Notes: generated by a model from the sequence alone, not told the origin. Shown: positions 10,316-22,499, counted from the stretch's first letter. The stretch is DNA of 64,000 bases from Calliopum simillimum (GCA_951812925.1 OX638368.1:124001-188000), one strand, 5' to 3'. Made by a program: numbers and translations.

Positions 10316-12130
10316 GTATCATACACGCCTGTTCTGTGGGTGATTTGAATAAAATTTTCGAGTACCCCATTTTTTTTACGGAATTCTGTTAAACATCGTA
10401 TTTCGACATGTTTTCAATAAAAAATTTCAAAATCCTTAGAGCACTTCGGAAATGATCGGCTAACGAACGATTTCCATGTTGCTTTAGCCGAAGCAAGAAA
10501 GGATAATTCTGAAAAATAGTTTCAAATGAATTTTTTTTTTCCGGAATTGTATTCACTAATGCATAAAAAATAACGTGTGAAAAGTACATTGCAAAATCGT
10601 ATGCCCAAAAAAAGTTATTCAAGGTCAAAAGTTGCGAAAATAAATTATTTTCAATTATTTCGCTTACGGCTGCAATTACGAAAAAATAGTGGCTGGCAGT
10701 TATTTGCCGAGTACACAGTTTTTTAGCTTTAATAGTTTACAACGAAAAAGTCTCAAACATTTTTTTCCTATTACTCATGGTTTAGGAAGTATGTCAATTT
10801 AAAAAGTTTTAAAACTTCGCGATATTTATATGTTGTACTTTTTAAATTGAGATAACTCTCGAACGACTAACCGCACAAAAAAAGTAAATATACACTTGTT
10901 TGTAGAAAATTATATTTCCTACAAACCATTCTCAGCTTTTTTTTTCGTAGGACCTATGGCTTAAGAGATATTTTTCACAAACTGCTCAAATTTTGAAAAA
11001 CTAGTTTTTAAGGAAATCTCTAGAGCTTTTTTCGCTTGATAAAAACTTACGGGATCTATTTTATTAACATTAACATGATCTACAAATAATATTTGATACA
11101 TATATACGAAATAATAATCGTTTAAGTTTTTTACTTGAAAAAAAAAAAAAAAAAAAAATTGGCGAATTTTGTGTGAATTCTTTAAGTTTTGAATAAAAAA
11201 TTTCTTTGAAGAAGTATTATGAATTTTGGTCTAGTTTTTATGAATTTTTTTATTAGATTTGAAGACGTGAATGTTCGAAATTTTTACGTTTGTGCCATTT
11301 GTTTTTTTTTTTAAGTAAAAAAATTTCTCGATAATTATTTCGTATATATGTATCAAATATTATTTGTAGATCATGTAAATGTTAATAAAATAGATCCCGT
11401 AAGTTTTTATCAAGCGAAAAAAGCTCTAGAGATTTCCTTAAAAACTAGTTTTTCAAAATTTGAGCAGTTTGTGAAAAATATCTCCTAAGCCATAGGTCCT
11501 ACGAAAAAAAAAGCTGAGAATGGTTTGTAGGAAATATAATTTTCTACAAACAAGTGTATGTTTACTTTTTTTGTGCGGTTAGTCGTTCGAGAGTTATCTC
11601 AATTTAAAAAATACAACATATAAATATCGCGAAGTTTTAAAACTTTTAAATTGACATACTTCCTAAACCATGAGTGATAGGAAAAAAATGTTCGAGACTT
11701 TTTCATAGTAAACTATTGAAGCTAAAAAACTGTGTACTCGGCAAATAACTGTCAGCCACTATTTTTTCGTAATTGCAGCCGTAAGCGAAATAATTGAAAA
11801 TAATTTATTTTCGCAACTTTTGACCTTGAATAACTTTTTTTGGGCATACGATTTTGCAATGTACTTTTCACACGTTATTTTTTATGCATTAGTGAATACA
11901 ATTCCGGAAAAAAAAAATTCATTTGAAACTATTTTTCAGAATTATCCTTTTTTGCTTCAGCTAAAGCAACATGGAAATCGTTCGTTAGCCGATCATTTCC
12001 GAAGTGCTCTAAGGATTTTGAAATTTTTTATTGAAAACATTCTGAAATACGATGTTTAACAGAATTTCGTAAAAAAAATGGGGTACTCGAAAATTTTATT
12101 CAAATCACCCACAGGACAGGCGTGTCATAC
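10316..12130. repeat. 1.8-kb TA-flanked palindrome
   Basis: The left end GTATCATACACGCCTGTTCT and the right end, read in reverse as GTATGACACGCCTGTCCTGT, are flanked by TA (10314-10315; 12131-12132). The arms run about 10316-11152 and 11301-12130, near-identical reverse complements, with a ~150-bp spacer of unpaired sequence. Because the arms mirror each other, the same 79-codon frame appears at 10389-10628 (minus) and 11820-12059 (plus). It has no transposase similarity, so it is not called a gene. A diverged relative of the arm lies at 13845-14410. Confidence 0.9.
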
Positions 12131-12341
12131 TAAACGTTAATGAATTCATGAACTTAATTACCCAATGTAACTCACAAGCAACTTGACAATTTTAAAAATT
12201 TCTCACCTGATGTTTAGTTGAAAATATACAATTTCAATTTTACAAATATTGAATTTAAAGTTCGGGTAAAGTGGTTACCAATTTCTTCCAAAGTAATGGT
12301 AGTAAGTTAGTTTGGTCAATTAATTTGTATTAGTTATTCTA

Positions 12342-13048
12342 CACGGAGAAAAAAATAGTACCTGCTACTTTATTTCTCATAAATTTTACCAGATTTTCAA
12401 GTCCGAATAGTGACAACTTTACACCGAAGTAAGATTCACCTTACTGTTTTAGTCAATTCAGATTGTTCGAATGACCTCACAGTCTAGTAATTTTAATGAA
12501 AAAATTGGCGTGATATTTACCTTACTGTATAGTTCAAACAACAAAAAAACAAAAAAAAATACGAACCCTGGCCCTTCCGATTGGTAGTCAGATACACATC
12601 CTCTGGGCTGCTTCCGCATATGATGTAGAAGCAAAAAAATTTGTATATGAAGAAAATGTCTGTCCAAAAATAGAAATTGTTACTAAAATTATAAAAGTCA
12701 AAATGACTCTATATTTTTGTGGTATTTTCCTTACTCGCGTAAGGTGACAATTATGATACTCATTTTTGTGCGTGAAAAAATAAAGTTATTTTGACTAGAA
12801 TCATAAATTCAAAATGACCACACATTTTTTTTCTGAAAGTGCAAATTACCTTACATATAGTCAAATGTAGGAAATTTGTAGTAAATATTCCTTTATTATT
12901 TAACTGCATTTTATTTGTAAATGTGACTTTACGGACCCATCAAATAGTTCATACGTAAGGTAATTTATATTTGAAATTTAGTGTTGATTACTTTAATTTT
13001 TCGACTAGCCAATATAGTAAAAATTCTTATACGTATTTTTCTCCGTGT
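12342..13048 (+). repeat. MITE family 2 (CACGGAGAAAAATA), copy 1
   Basis: 707 bp, bounded by CACGGAGAAAAAA and TTTTTCTCCGTG, with TA on both sides (12340-12341; 13049-13050). A second copy lies inverted at 14714-15945. The interior has repeated ACCTTAC/GTAAGGT words (near 12430, 12520, 12730, 12848, 12955) that look like subterminal binding boxes. It carries a minus-strand tRNA-like segment at 12555-12625. It contains the uninterrupted target of the insertion found in copy 2. Confidence 0.85.
12555..12625 (-). other. tRNA-like module in MITE family 2, copy 1
   Basis: On the minus strand, GCAGCCCAGAGGATGTG resembles a D-arm/box A. It is followed by a 5-bp stem TCTGA/TCGGA closing a 7-nt loop CTACCAA with the conserved U33 (anticodon position ACC), then GGGCCAGGGTTCGTATT, a box-B-like sequence running into a T-run. 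The 3' half of the T-stem and the acceptor stem are absent. It is tRNA-derived in appearance but not a functional tRNA gene. Confidence 0.55.
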
Positions 13049-13050
13049 AC

Positions 13051-13844
13051 TATTTTTACTATTTGATGATTTGTAAGCTAAAACATTAAAATTTTCAAGC
13101 GTGAGGCCAGACAAATTGAAAGTACTTAAAAAAAACTAAAAAAGAAAAGTGTCGGGAAATGTGGATCACCCTGGATATTTCCTAAAGTAGTACAGTTATT
13201 TGCAACTTTTGTTGACTAAGGGTCGAGTAGTATTGTTTTAGATTATATTTGCTATAAATAGCTGTATAGGCTTATTAAAGAATTTTTTTTAGTTAGATAA
13301 ACCAAATTTATACTAACAAGTGAATAAGAAATAAGGGATACCAAATCATACGTAAAATAGTACTCCACATTATTTAAACTCGGGTATTCCACAAATGTAA
13401 TTAGCTTTTAAAGGTGTAATAGTAATCAGAATTGATATACGGGATATAATATGGGGTAGTCCACATTATCCGAATTCATCACTTTTTAGAAATAATTATT
13501 GAATGCAAACAAAAAATGTAAAATCAGTATTGCTTATACATTTTTTCGTTGAATAATAGTTCCACAATTACATGTGAGGTATTTGAATTTTAGAAAACAG
13601 AGCTCTGAGGAAGTTATTTAGTTATTCAGAGCTTACTAAAAAAAGTCAACTTGACCTCACAGCATATGTTAAGAAATTGCTCACGTGCAAGGACCATAAT
13701 AGAAAAGCCGTAGAGCGTAAAAATTATGTATTTCGCGTTTTAATGTTTACAAGTAACCAGAATTGTTATACAGTCTTTAATATAGGAAATAAAAGGGTGC
13801 ACCACATTACCCACATAGTCCACTTTATTTATTCGGATTCAATG
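13051..13844. other. no gene seen
   Basis: AT-rich. Scattered words such as GTAGTCCACATTATCC (near 13456) and CACATTACCCACATAGTCCA (near 13803) recall the TA|GGGTAAG element end at 42571. No paired boundaries were found. Confidence 0.4.
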
Positions 13845-14410
13845 CTTATCTTTCTTTTGTTATTATTTGGAAATAATCCCATTTTCAAACATTTCTTATA
13901 GCCCAGGAAAATTAGACTAAAAAGAGCTGCTGTGCGAAATAATTCCAAGTGAATTTTCTTCACCGGAATTATCTTTATGCATGCATGATAAATAAAGTGC
14001 AAAAAGTCCATTGTGCGCATAAAAAGTTATTCAGTCTGCAAGGTCGCTAAAATCAGTTTTTTGCAAATATCTCGCTAACTTTCGGAGAAAAATTTTTGTT
14101 CACAATTTTGTAACACAGGAAATTACCTACGTAAAGATGTAAAACATGTTTTCATGTGGCTTATAGTTTAGGAGATAACCGAATTTAAACAGTTGTGCAC
14201 AGTTTTTATATGTAAATTCAACGTATAAGTTCATTTTGAAATATCTTACTTTTACAATTGCGAATACTCTTTAACGAGGAGTCGTACCAAAAAAATTAAA
14301 AGGCTATTGATAATTGGATTTACTATAGACCGTATTAAATTTTTTTTTTTAAGCTGTTTTTTGAAGGATATCTTTGAAACGATAAGTCATACAATAAAAA
14401 GTTTCGGGAC
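13845..14410. repeat. diverged single-arm relative of the 10316-12130 palindrome
   Basis: This shares, in the orientation of that palindrome's left arm, CCGGAATT(A/G)T, ATGCATGATAAATAAAGTGCAAAAAGT-like sequence, a CGCATAAAAAGTTATTCA word and downstream 'ATATCTCG...' text. No opposite arm is present here. It has no coding potential. Confidence 0.5.
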
Positions 14411-14822
14411 CAATTTATCTGAGAAAAAACTAGGCGAACTCGGACAAAAAGGCATGGACGATCTTAAACAAACTAAATTTGCGTAATTCTGTAGTGATCA
14501 CCCTTACTCGGTTTTCTTTATGAAAAATTTCAGTTTTTCACAGGGTTTGATCTGCTGACTATAAAATAGATATAGCAACGAAAATTTGCTGAACTGTGCT
14601 GCGTCAGTTATTGCGTTTTACATTTTGGGCTTACTGCTTGCTGTGCTTTTTTTCAACGAACGAAGTCAAAGCAATTCAAGCAAGCACAATTTTGTTTTTG
14701 TGCTCTGCTGTTGCACGGAGAAAAATATGTATAATAATGTTTACTATATTGGCTAGTCGAAAAATTAAAGTAATCAACACTAAATTTCAAGTATAAATTA
14801 CCTTACGTATGAACTATTTGAT

Positions 14823-15326
14823 TTACCCCTGCGGGTAAGGGGTCGGAATATGCCCGAGGTAAGCATGCCTGTCGTAAAAGGCGACTAAAAGCGGGTGACC
14901 AGCCAGGGTGTGGAAGGGTGTAGCGTTGGACAGCGTTGCGCCTCGAAAGAAAAACCCACAATGCCCGTAACTGGCACTGACAAGGCGAGTCGATGCCGCC
15001 TTAAAATAAGCATCTTGTCGAAATCCTGAAGCGTCTGATCCAGAGTGGGCGGCTCCCAGGTCAGCGTCTGTTCCAGATTGGGCGGCTGAAATTAAAAGTG
15101 AATTTGGCCACTATATTTGCAGCGCTTGCCGGATCCAGCTTTAAGCTTATAACTTACTGCGTGGGGCGTTGCCGATAAGATTATACTAATGAAGCATGGA
15201 TCGAAAAACGATGGGAAATAACTCTCCAAGTGGTACCCACCAGAGTGTGGTTTATCCACCTGCCTCGGCAGCATGCACATCGGATTTGGAGGTGCAAGAA
15301 ACATGCATAGTTAGGAGAATACATAC
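14823..15326 (+). mobile_element. 504-bp GC-richer retroelement-like insertion with 14-bp target duplication
   Basis: It is flanked by the direct repeat ATGAACTATTTGAT (14809-14822 and 15327-15340). MITE copy 1 holds the single-copy empty target, so the boundaries are firm. The insert is much richer in G+C than its surroundings. It starts with a small hairpin (ACCCCTGCGGGTAAGGGGT) and contains GCCTGTCGTAAAAGGCGAC and a duplicated GATTGGGCGGCT/GAGTGGGCGGCT word. It ends GAATACATACA without a poly-A. It has no reading frame of note and no terminal inverted repeat. The variable-length 14-bp duplication suggests a SINE or an internally deleted LINE; the family is not recognised. Confidence 0.75.
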
Positions 15327-15654
15327 ATGAACTATTTGATGGGTCCGTAAAGTCACATTTACAAATAAAATGTAGTTAAATAATAAAGGAATATTTACTA
15401 CAAATTTCCTACATTTGACTAAATGTAAGGTAATTTGCACAGAAAAAAAATGTGTGGTCATTTTGAATTTATGATTCTAGTCAAAATAACTTCAATTTTT
15501 TTCACGCACAAAAATGAGTATCATAATTGTCACCTTACGCGAGTAAGGAAAATACCACAAAAATATAGAGTCATTTTGACTTTTATAATTTTAGTAACAA
15601 TTTCTATTTTTGGACAGACATTTTCTTCATATACAAATTTTTTTGCTTCTACAA

Positions 15655-15745
15655 CATATGCGGAAGCAGCCCAGAGGATGTGTATCTGACTACCAATCGG
15701 AAGGGCCAGGGTTCGTATTTTTTTTTGTTTTTTTTTTTTTTTTGT
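15655..15745 (+). other. tRNA-like module in MITE family 2, copy 2
   Basis: The plus strand reads GCAGCCCAGAGGATGTG, then TCTGACTACCAATCGGA (5-bp anticodon-like stem, 7-nt loop), then GGGCCAGGGTTCGTATT followed by long T-runs. It is identical in these words to the module in copy 1. A Pol III box A/box B-like arrangement with a T-run terminator is visible; expression is unknown. Confidence 0.55.
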
Positions 15746-16144
15746 TGTTTGAACTATACAGTAAGGTAAATATCACGCCAATTTTTTCATTAAAATTACT
15801 AGACTGTGAGGTCATTCGAACAATCTGAATTGACTAAAACAGTAAGGTAAATCTTACTTCGGTGTAAAGTTGTCACTATTCTGACTTGAAAATCTGGTAA
15901 AATTTATGAGAAATAAAGTAGCTGGTACTATTTTTTTTCTCCGTGTGCTTTTGTTATTGAAAATAACGAAGTTTTAACCAAGCAAGCACAAACACGAAGC
16001 GAAGCGTAACTCCGATTGTGCTTTTGCTTTTTGTTTAACTCGGCTGTCTGAACTTCGGCTTTTCGCTGTACACAGCAGAAACAACTTTCAGGATTGCCAC
16101 ATGTTTTTAGATAAACTTTTAAAAAATCTAACATATTTTTTAGG

Positions 16145-16460
16145 GTGGGTTTGAAAATGAGCGAAATCGGTCAAAGGACACGCCTACCGCCCATACAAAA
16201 AATATATTCAAAATGCAGCTTTAGGAGCATTTTTCACGACAATGTAATTAAAATACACATAAAAGCTACGAATTGTAAGCGCAAGCTCTGAGTGAATTCA
16301 GACAACAGGGCATGGCACCACCCATATAAACAAAAGTTTCAAAACGCTATACTGAAAGTGTTTTTTGAGATAATCGAACCAAATTTGACTCAGACAATAA
16401 GAACTATTAATGCAAGCTCTGAAAAAAACTGAGTGAACTCAGACAAGAGGGCGCGCAGTG
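16145..16460 (+). repeat. dispersed GGGCGTGGCACC repeat, copy 2
   Basis: Contains CGGTCAAAGGACACGCC, ACCGCCCATACAAAAAATAT, TTTAGGAGCATTTTTCACGA, GCAAGCTCTGAGTGAATTCA, GGGCATGGCACCACCCATAT and AAAGTTTCAAAACGCTATAC. It aligns word for word with 25055-25320. It is non-coding. Confidence 0.65.
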
Positions 16461-17073
16461 TAGGGTTTTTATTTTTTGGCCAACAAAATACTATACAATG
16501 AGTATTACGACACGATAATTTTGTATCTGATGTTTATTTTCCGTCGGTGATCGTAGTGGGTATGACATGTGCATGGCACATCCTCTGCAGCTAACATCCC
16601 GCAAACTGTATAAGAAATTTTAATAAAGTATGGTAAGCAAGTTTTGGTCATCGCTCACATGTACTGGACAAAAAGTTGGCGATACTTAGTAACACTAACC
16701 TACTGCACCAACTTTGACAAATGCGGTAATTCGATTTGCATTTATAAAGGGACTAATACGGACATACAAAACTGCAAAAAGTAGATCATAGATGGAACTG
16801 TAGACAAAAATTATCCTTTTGCTAATATCCATGGACTGAGATATTAGAATTTAATGAACTTTTGTATCACAATTGCTTTTTCAGTGGAATTCATTAGCCA
16901 ATTCATACTTTTGAATATTAATTGATACTTACACACAATCTTTTGTGAATACTTTTCGATTTTATGTACGGTTTTCTGCATCATATTTTTATTTTTTTCA
17001 GAGGCCATTTCCATTTTTGAAAATTTTTGGGTGAAAAAATATGAATTGCATCGCAAAGCATCGACTTGATATA
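16461..17073. other. no gene seen
   Basis: AT-rich unique-looking sequence. Minus-strand open frames near 16844-17178 have no recognisable domain and overlap the following MITE. Confidence 0.4.
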
Positions 17074-17649
17074 GAGCCCTAACCGCCAAAAATACTTAAC
17101 TGACACGATTTCGGATTTTTCGTTTTTTGATGAAAACCTATTATTCGTGTCCATACGCATCTTCTCTAAAAATTTCATAACTGTAAAAAGTACCGTTACG
17201 GAGTTATAGCGAAAGCAATAAAGACTTAACCGACATTTGAAGTATTTTGTTTATTTTTTTGGTGACTGCGAGTTGTTGGTTAAGTCTTTTTTTCTTTTTG
17301 TGTCAAAAATTATTTGCAAATAATGTAATAAAAAAGAAAATTTATTAAAAAGTCTTGATGCGGGTTAATAGAATATGTGACCACAAATGTTTTTTGGTAC
17401 ATAAACTGAAGATCAGATGGGGAATCCGGAAAAGAAAAAAGACTTAACTGACAAAACACTGAAAAATAGCAGTTATATTATAAATACAATATTTGAATGA
17501 AACTAATTGCATCGCATGTCTAACACAAAATATAGCTTACATGCTAAATTTCACTGTAATAGCTATACTAAATGCACAGATATTTAAAAAAAACCTTCTC
17601 CTGTAAAATTTACTTTTTGTCAGTTAAGTTTTTTTGGCGGTTAGGGCTC
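17074..17649. repeat. 576-bp MITE with GAGCCCTAACCGCC ends
   Basis: The ends GAGCCCTAACCGCCAAAAAT (17074) and TTTTTGGCGGTTAGGGCTC (17649) are inverted repeats that continue for ~30 bp. GATAT occurs on both sides (17068-17072 and 17650-17654) and may be the target duplication. The words GACTTAAC(C/T)GACA and TTAAGTC recur internally. No transposase is encoded. Confidence 0.8.
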
Positions 17650-17654
17650 GATAT

Positions 17655-18032
17655 GATCAGATCATATTGTATAACGAGCAGAGATCGGTCTCCCGGTACT
17701 TAAGTTTTATTTATCCACTGTGCCTTGCAAAATGGCAGTGCTTGCTACTAACTGTCGCATGCTCTTGTTTGTTGCTTTAATGCGGCAAGTGCTTTGTTTA
17801 GGGGTTGTTTGAAACGTGTTGAGTGGAGCTAAAAGTTGCCACAGTTTTTGTAGTTGAAAACTATGGCCATGCAATTTCTCATAGCCGATGGCCAGTTTAT
17901 TGTTGCTGTACTTTCTAATGGACCAATATTGTGTAAAAATTTTATTTACACTATTTTTACTTTTTTTTTATTTGTTCACTTGTAAAACTAAAAATATTGC
18001 TTATTTCAATATTTCAGTTTAATTTTAATGTA
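17655..18032. other. no gene seen
   Basis: Unremarkable intergenic-type sequence between two elements. Confidence 0.4.
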
Positions 18033-19755
18033 CAGTTTGTCAAGTAATTCTTTGCAAAATGCAAATAGCCACACAAATTCAACTTTAACATATAATTTTA
18101 TTAACTAAGGCACTTTGTAAATTTTTTTTTTTTTTTACAGTATTGTTTGGAATTGTATACCCTTTCATTATAGTTAAGAAAAATAACAAAAACAAAACCA
18201 AAAACATAAGATAAGCCATAAACAAAATAAAACTACAAAATTGAAGGTGTCAATTAATTGTTTGCAAAATGCAAACACATATTACAAGAAGGATTTAAAA
18301 TATATAGGACTGCACTAATATTTTGTGTGCTTTCCATCAACTTCTATAACAGCCTGTAGACGCTGTACAAGTACATTTACATCATACAATTCAGGTATCT
18401 TTACTTACTCCTCGTTGATTGCCGTTATCAAAGCGTTTCTGTTAGTTGGGTTTCAGTTTCCCACTTTTTTTTTAAAAAATGCCCACAAATTTTCAATGGG
18501 ATTAAGATCCGGACTTTGGGCGGGCGTGTCAATTACTTTGCTACAATTGTAGAGCAACCAGGTCCGGCACAGCAGCAATTTGTGCTTTGGATCGTTGTCC
18601 TGATAAAACTTGTATTTTAATTTGTTCAGGTTTGCACGATCAACAAAGCCAAATTTTTGGGCGCTACTTGTGAGCTCGTTTTTAAGAATGTCTAAATAAA
18701 ACTCTTTTGTCATTATATCAGTGAATATATGCAATTCTCCAACGCCTTTGGATGAAATACAGCCCCACACCATCACTGAAAGCTTGCCAAACTTAACTGT
18801 TGGTATAATATTTTGCTGTTGAAGAGCTGTTTATGGTTTCCGCCAAACTTTGCTGGGTCCATCGTGATAATACATCATTATCTTCGTCTCGTCGCAAAAA
18901 ATTACGTCATTCCAGTACTCCGCTTTCGTATTTCTGTCAGAAATGGCAAAGTTCAAGCGCTTTTCAATATTAACAGCAGACAGCATTGGCTTTTTCCTGG
19001 CTGTATGCGACGAGTACTGGTGGAGTCTTAGCACTTTTCGCACGGTTTCATGGCTCACAGTCTTGTTGCAATCACTTTTTATAATGTTTGCCAACTCTCT
19101 AAGGCTTGTCACTAATTTGTTTTAAAATTGTTGAGTGATCTTGCTGTGTAAGCTTTGATGGTCTGCCGCCAGAGTTGTTCAATTCCAGTCTATTTTCTTT
19201 TTCTGCACGCTGAATAATATTTTATGTTGTCCTTAGCTTAATATTAAACATTTCAGACAACTCTTTTACTGTTTTTCCTTTGTAATAGTTAAAATAAACC
19301 AATTGGATTACACTTTCGTCAACTCGCTTGCCAGGCATTGCAAAACCACGCTTGCCAGGCATTGCAAAACCACGCTATTTTTAATAAGATGTGCGCAGTT
19401 CGAAGCAAAAATGAGAACTAATGTAAAAGGGCAATGCAAGCAAAGCAACACGCGTTCATTCGAATTCCAAATTGATGTACTGTTAGTTAGCTTCGAGTCA
19501 CTTCTCGACTTGTGTTTGCATTTTGCAAAGAATTTATTGACAGCATCATATTTGTTGCCTTTTGGTTCTATTCGTTTTTCTTATGTTTTTGTTTTGATTT
19601 TTGTAATTTTTTTTGTTATATTAATAGGTAATACATATCTTAGAATAGTTACAAAACAATTTTTTTGTAAAGTAGTGCTTGTCTCAATAAAATTTCATTT
19701 TAAAGTTGAATTTGTATGGCTATTTGCATTTTGCAAAGAATTACTTGACAAACTG
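18033..19755 (-). mobile_element. Tc1-like transposon, near full length, long inverted repeats
   Basis: 1,723 bp between TA dinucleotides (18031-18032; 19756-19757). The ends start CAGTTTGTCAAGTAATTCTT on both sides and pair for roughly 250 bp. A second copy of the TTTGCAAAATGCAAA core lies inside each repeat (about 18252-18285 and 19510-19540), so each inverted repeat holds an outer and an inner direct repeat, the IR/DR layout known from Minos/Paris/S-type elements. The transposase is on the minus strand and is broken. Confidence 0.9.
18315..19338 (-). pseudogene. Tc1-like (DD34E) transposase, nearly complete
   Basis: Starts MPGKRVDESVIQLVYFNYYK at 19338 (helix-turn-helix), followed by KTVKELSEMFNI and GGRPSKLTQQDHS. 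A frameshift near 19125 precedes SLRELANIIKSDCNKTVSHE. Catalytic blocks: NDVIFCDET (near 18900, first Asp), YQDNDPKHK (near 18595, second Asp) and SPDLNPIENLW (near 18490, Glu). Asp-to-Glu spacing is 34 residues (DD34E). It ends RLQAVIEVDGKHTKY at 18315. Length is ~341 codons, normal for the family. In-frame stops occur after WRKP (18831), after KKKVGN (18453), within the C-terminus and in the N-terminal third. A 24-bp direct duplication lies at the start (19328-19375). Confidence 0.9.
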
Positions 19756-19756
19756 T

Positions 19757-20724
19757 ATTTTTATTGTTCAAATAAACTTTACTTTTGTGTCCAATTCTTA
19801 GGTTATTTTGTCGCTTTCGATTACATCGGATTTTTTAATGTCATCGGATTTCTGAATGGTTATAGATATTATTAGTACGATTCTTAAAATTTTTTACAGG
19901 GCAGTTTTTGAGAAAAGTGCTGTTATTTCTGAAAATATACGTACAATCCCACATTCTGTAATTAAATATCTCAATATCATTGCGTGAACTCAAAATAATC
20001 AATAAGACTATTTTTATAGCCTCCACTGTGCTAAAATCATCCTAAAAGCATACAGCATAAATAAAAGTACACAATTGATTTGGACATTTATTTTCAAAGC
20101 ACTAACTAAACTACTGTTAACCATTTAATTACAACACAAGTCACTTTTTTGGCTCCCAAAGCCAAATTTTTATTTTTTGCCCCAAAAATATGGGCAATAA
20201 TAATAATTTTCGTGAATATTTTATTTATTTTGTTTCTATTTCATTTGCATTAAGTTTACTTAATATAAATAAATGCAAAGAATATTTATTTATCATTGAA
20301 AAATAATGAGCTTGGATTTGTTTACAAAATGTACAGTGTCTTAAAATTAAAGTTGATTTTATATTTAAGTTTTTTTTTTTTTCATATAAAATTTATTTAT
20401 TTATAACAAAAACAACAACAATAATAGTTTTGAATAGAATACCATACAGTATATGTATTTTAATACTAATTTTTAACATGTTAAGGTGCAACGAGCGAAG
20501 AAATAAAAAATTATTGAGTTTTTAATGTATTGTTTGTTCACTGACGAGCAAAACTGTATTATCGAAATCATACTTTAATTTAAACAGAGAGTATCTTGTC
20601 AATTTCAACAAAAAAGGTGCATACAAGAAAAAAATTATAAAAAGTCATGTGTTGCAGTTTTGCACTTTATGAACATTTATTCTTTCACCCATAAGACACT
20701 AACAGTTTAAGTATCTAGGCCAAA
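19757..20724. other. no gene seen
   Basis: AT-rich, with a T-run near 20370 and an AACAACAACAATAATA tract near 20410. No paired ends or coding signals. Confidence 0.45.
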
Positions 20725-20945
20725 TCCTTTTGTTGAACAACTGGGTGTGGCACCTCCCATACGAGGAAAAATTATGTAGTGCAAGCATTATTTGAGGTAA
20801 TACAACCAAATTTCAAACTGATACTTGGAATAGTTAGCACAAGTAAAGATCAAAAATTAAGTGAATTTGGACAAGAAGGCGTGGCATATCCCACTCAAGT
20901 AAAATTTTAAAATGATGCAGTGTAGAGCCAAAGATAACACCCTCA
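20725..20945 (+). repeat. dispersed GGGCGTGGCACC repeat, copy 3
   Basis: Contains GGGTGTGGCACCTCCCATAC, AACCAAATTTCAAACTGAT, AATTTGGACAAGAAGGCGTG and GCATATCCCACTCAAGTAAAA, the family's words in the same order as copies 2 and 4. Confidence 0.55.
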
Positions 20946-22188
20946 CTAGTTTATTTTGTTCTTGGATGCACCTTTTTTGTTGTAATCGTACTGCCAAAAT
21001 TGATTTTAACAAGAAATAATTGACACACTAATAAAACAGGAAAACAAAAAAGACACTCGATCCTCGATCGACAAGATGTCTTGTCGACACAAGATCCCCT
21101 GTTGAAATGAAAGTATGTTTTCGATGTTACAGTTTTACTTGTAAGTGAATGTCATTGAATTGTGTAATATAGGATATCGATTAATTCGTTTCTTGATGTA
21201 CCTATGTGTCATGGATTAAGATAGAAGGATCTTCTACACACTTTGGGATCTTCTTAATATGAAAGTGCTGCTCTTAATTAAAAAGTGGGATCATCAAAAT
21301 CAGTATTAGTTTCAATTTCCCAACATAATTATTACACTTTTAGAAATTTTTTTTTTGAAAATAATCAATTAAGTTCGAAATTGCAGAGACATTGAGGAAA
21401 AATTAATAAAAATAATTGAGCCCTTTCTAGTGTTAAAAAAAAAATGCTGATTAACGACAAATTCATGAGTTGATTGGACAGAATATCGCAGTGAAATTCG
21501 ATAGCAATCTCAGCTTAATCATCAAAACAATTCCTAAAAAAGCAAAATATGGTGAAGAAATGAATGTATTAAGCCTCAATCGAACTACATAACTATGTAT
21601 AAGCGCAAGTAATAGAATCAGAATTCCATTCCGCAATCGAATTTTGCTACAAACTGGAATAAAATACTTATATATTTACTTCAACATGCCAATCTTGAAA
21701 ACTGGAATCCAAGATCAGCAATCCAATTATACTGGCAACGAAATCCTCCTTTCAATAAAAATATGATCAGCTTAAAGAGTTTAACATGCTGAATCTAGAT
21801 CTTCTTTTTATTTTTTTCCATCACGTAAATTAAAAAATTTGTAGCCGTCAGAATTTTAAAAAGAAAATGTCAACAAACGATGCAAAAAATAGCAAAAATT
21901 TCAAATCTGAAACAATATTTGAAATGAGTCCGGTAGATTTTTTTTTATGCCAGTTTTATTGATAAAATGTTCTAAAAAAACCAAAAACCGCCTATCTCTA
22001 ATTACTTGAATCTCGATAGAACCAAAATCAAATTTAAAAAACTCTTCATTCTTCTATGCGCAATGATCCCAGCTTGATTTCGACATCAAAAACTTGAGGA
22101 CATATATAACAAACTTGAGCTCTTTTGAAAAATTTAAATGCAAACAGATATACCGAACCCATTGAATTGAATTATCTCTGTATTCGTA
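20946..22188. other. no gene seen
   Basis: No coding region or paired ends were recognised. A short imperfect palindrome is present near 21062-21098 (CGACAAGATGTCTTGTCG). Confidence 0.45.
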
Positions 22189-22499
22189 CACTCAGAAAAA
22201 AAAAGATTGTTAAAACAACAATTTTTCACTCTCAAAAAATTGTTATTTCTAGATTGTTGGAATAAGTATTTTATTCTTAAACCAACAATTTTATTCTTGA
22301 TATTTAATATTTTTACGCATTTGTCATAAAAAATATGAAAAATATTTTTAAATACAAAGCGTCAAACACCAGTTTTGTGAACAAAACAAAAAATAAGCAA
22401 TTTATATTCCTGAATAAGTTCAAGATGTTTTTTTTTTAAAAGCTCTATTTAACGAATGAAGGTAAGAAACATTTGACTCAAATTATTGCGCTTTTTTCA

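Larger units (their letters stand above)
14714..15945 (-). repeat. MITE family 2 (CACGGAGAAAAATA), copy 2, interrupted
   Basis: Same family as 12342-13048 but in opposite orientation, from CACGGAGAAAAATATG (14714) to TTTTTTTCTCCGTG (15945). The two copies correspond along their full length except for a 504-bp insertion at 14823-15326 and its duplicated target. A plus-strand tRNA-like segment followed by a long T-run lies at about 15655-15740. Confidence 0.85.

Noticed and set aside
10389..12059. Two identical 79-residue open frames on opposite strands (10389-10628 and 11820-12059).
   Set aside because: They are the same sequence in the two arms of one palindrome, have no domain similarity and are rich in translated A/T-runs.
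19303..19875. A 190-codon plus-strand frame, the third longest in the window.
   Set aside because: It lies antisense over the start and terminal repeat of the Tc1-like element, and its Phe/Leu/Val-rich translation reflects T-rich DNA.
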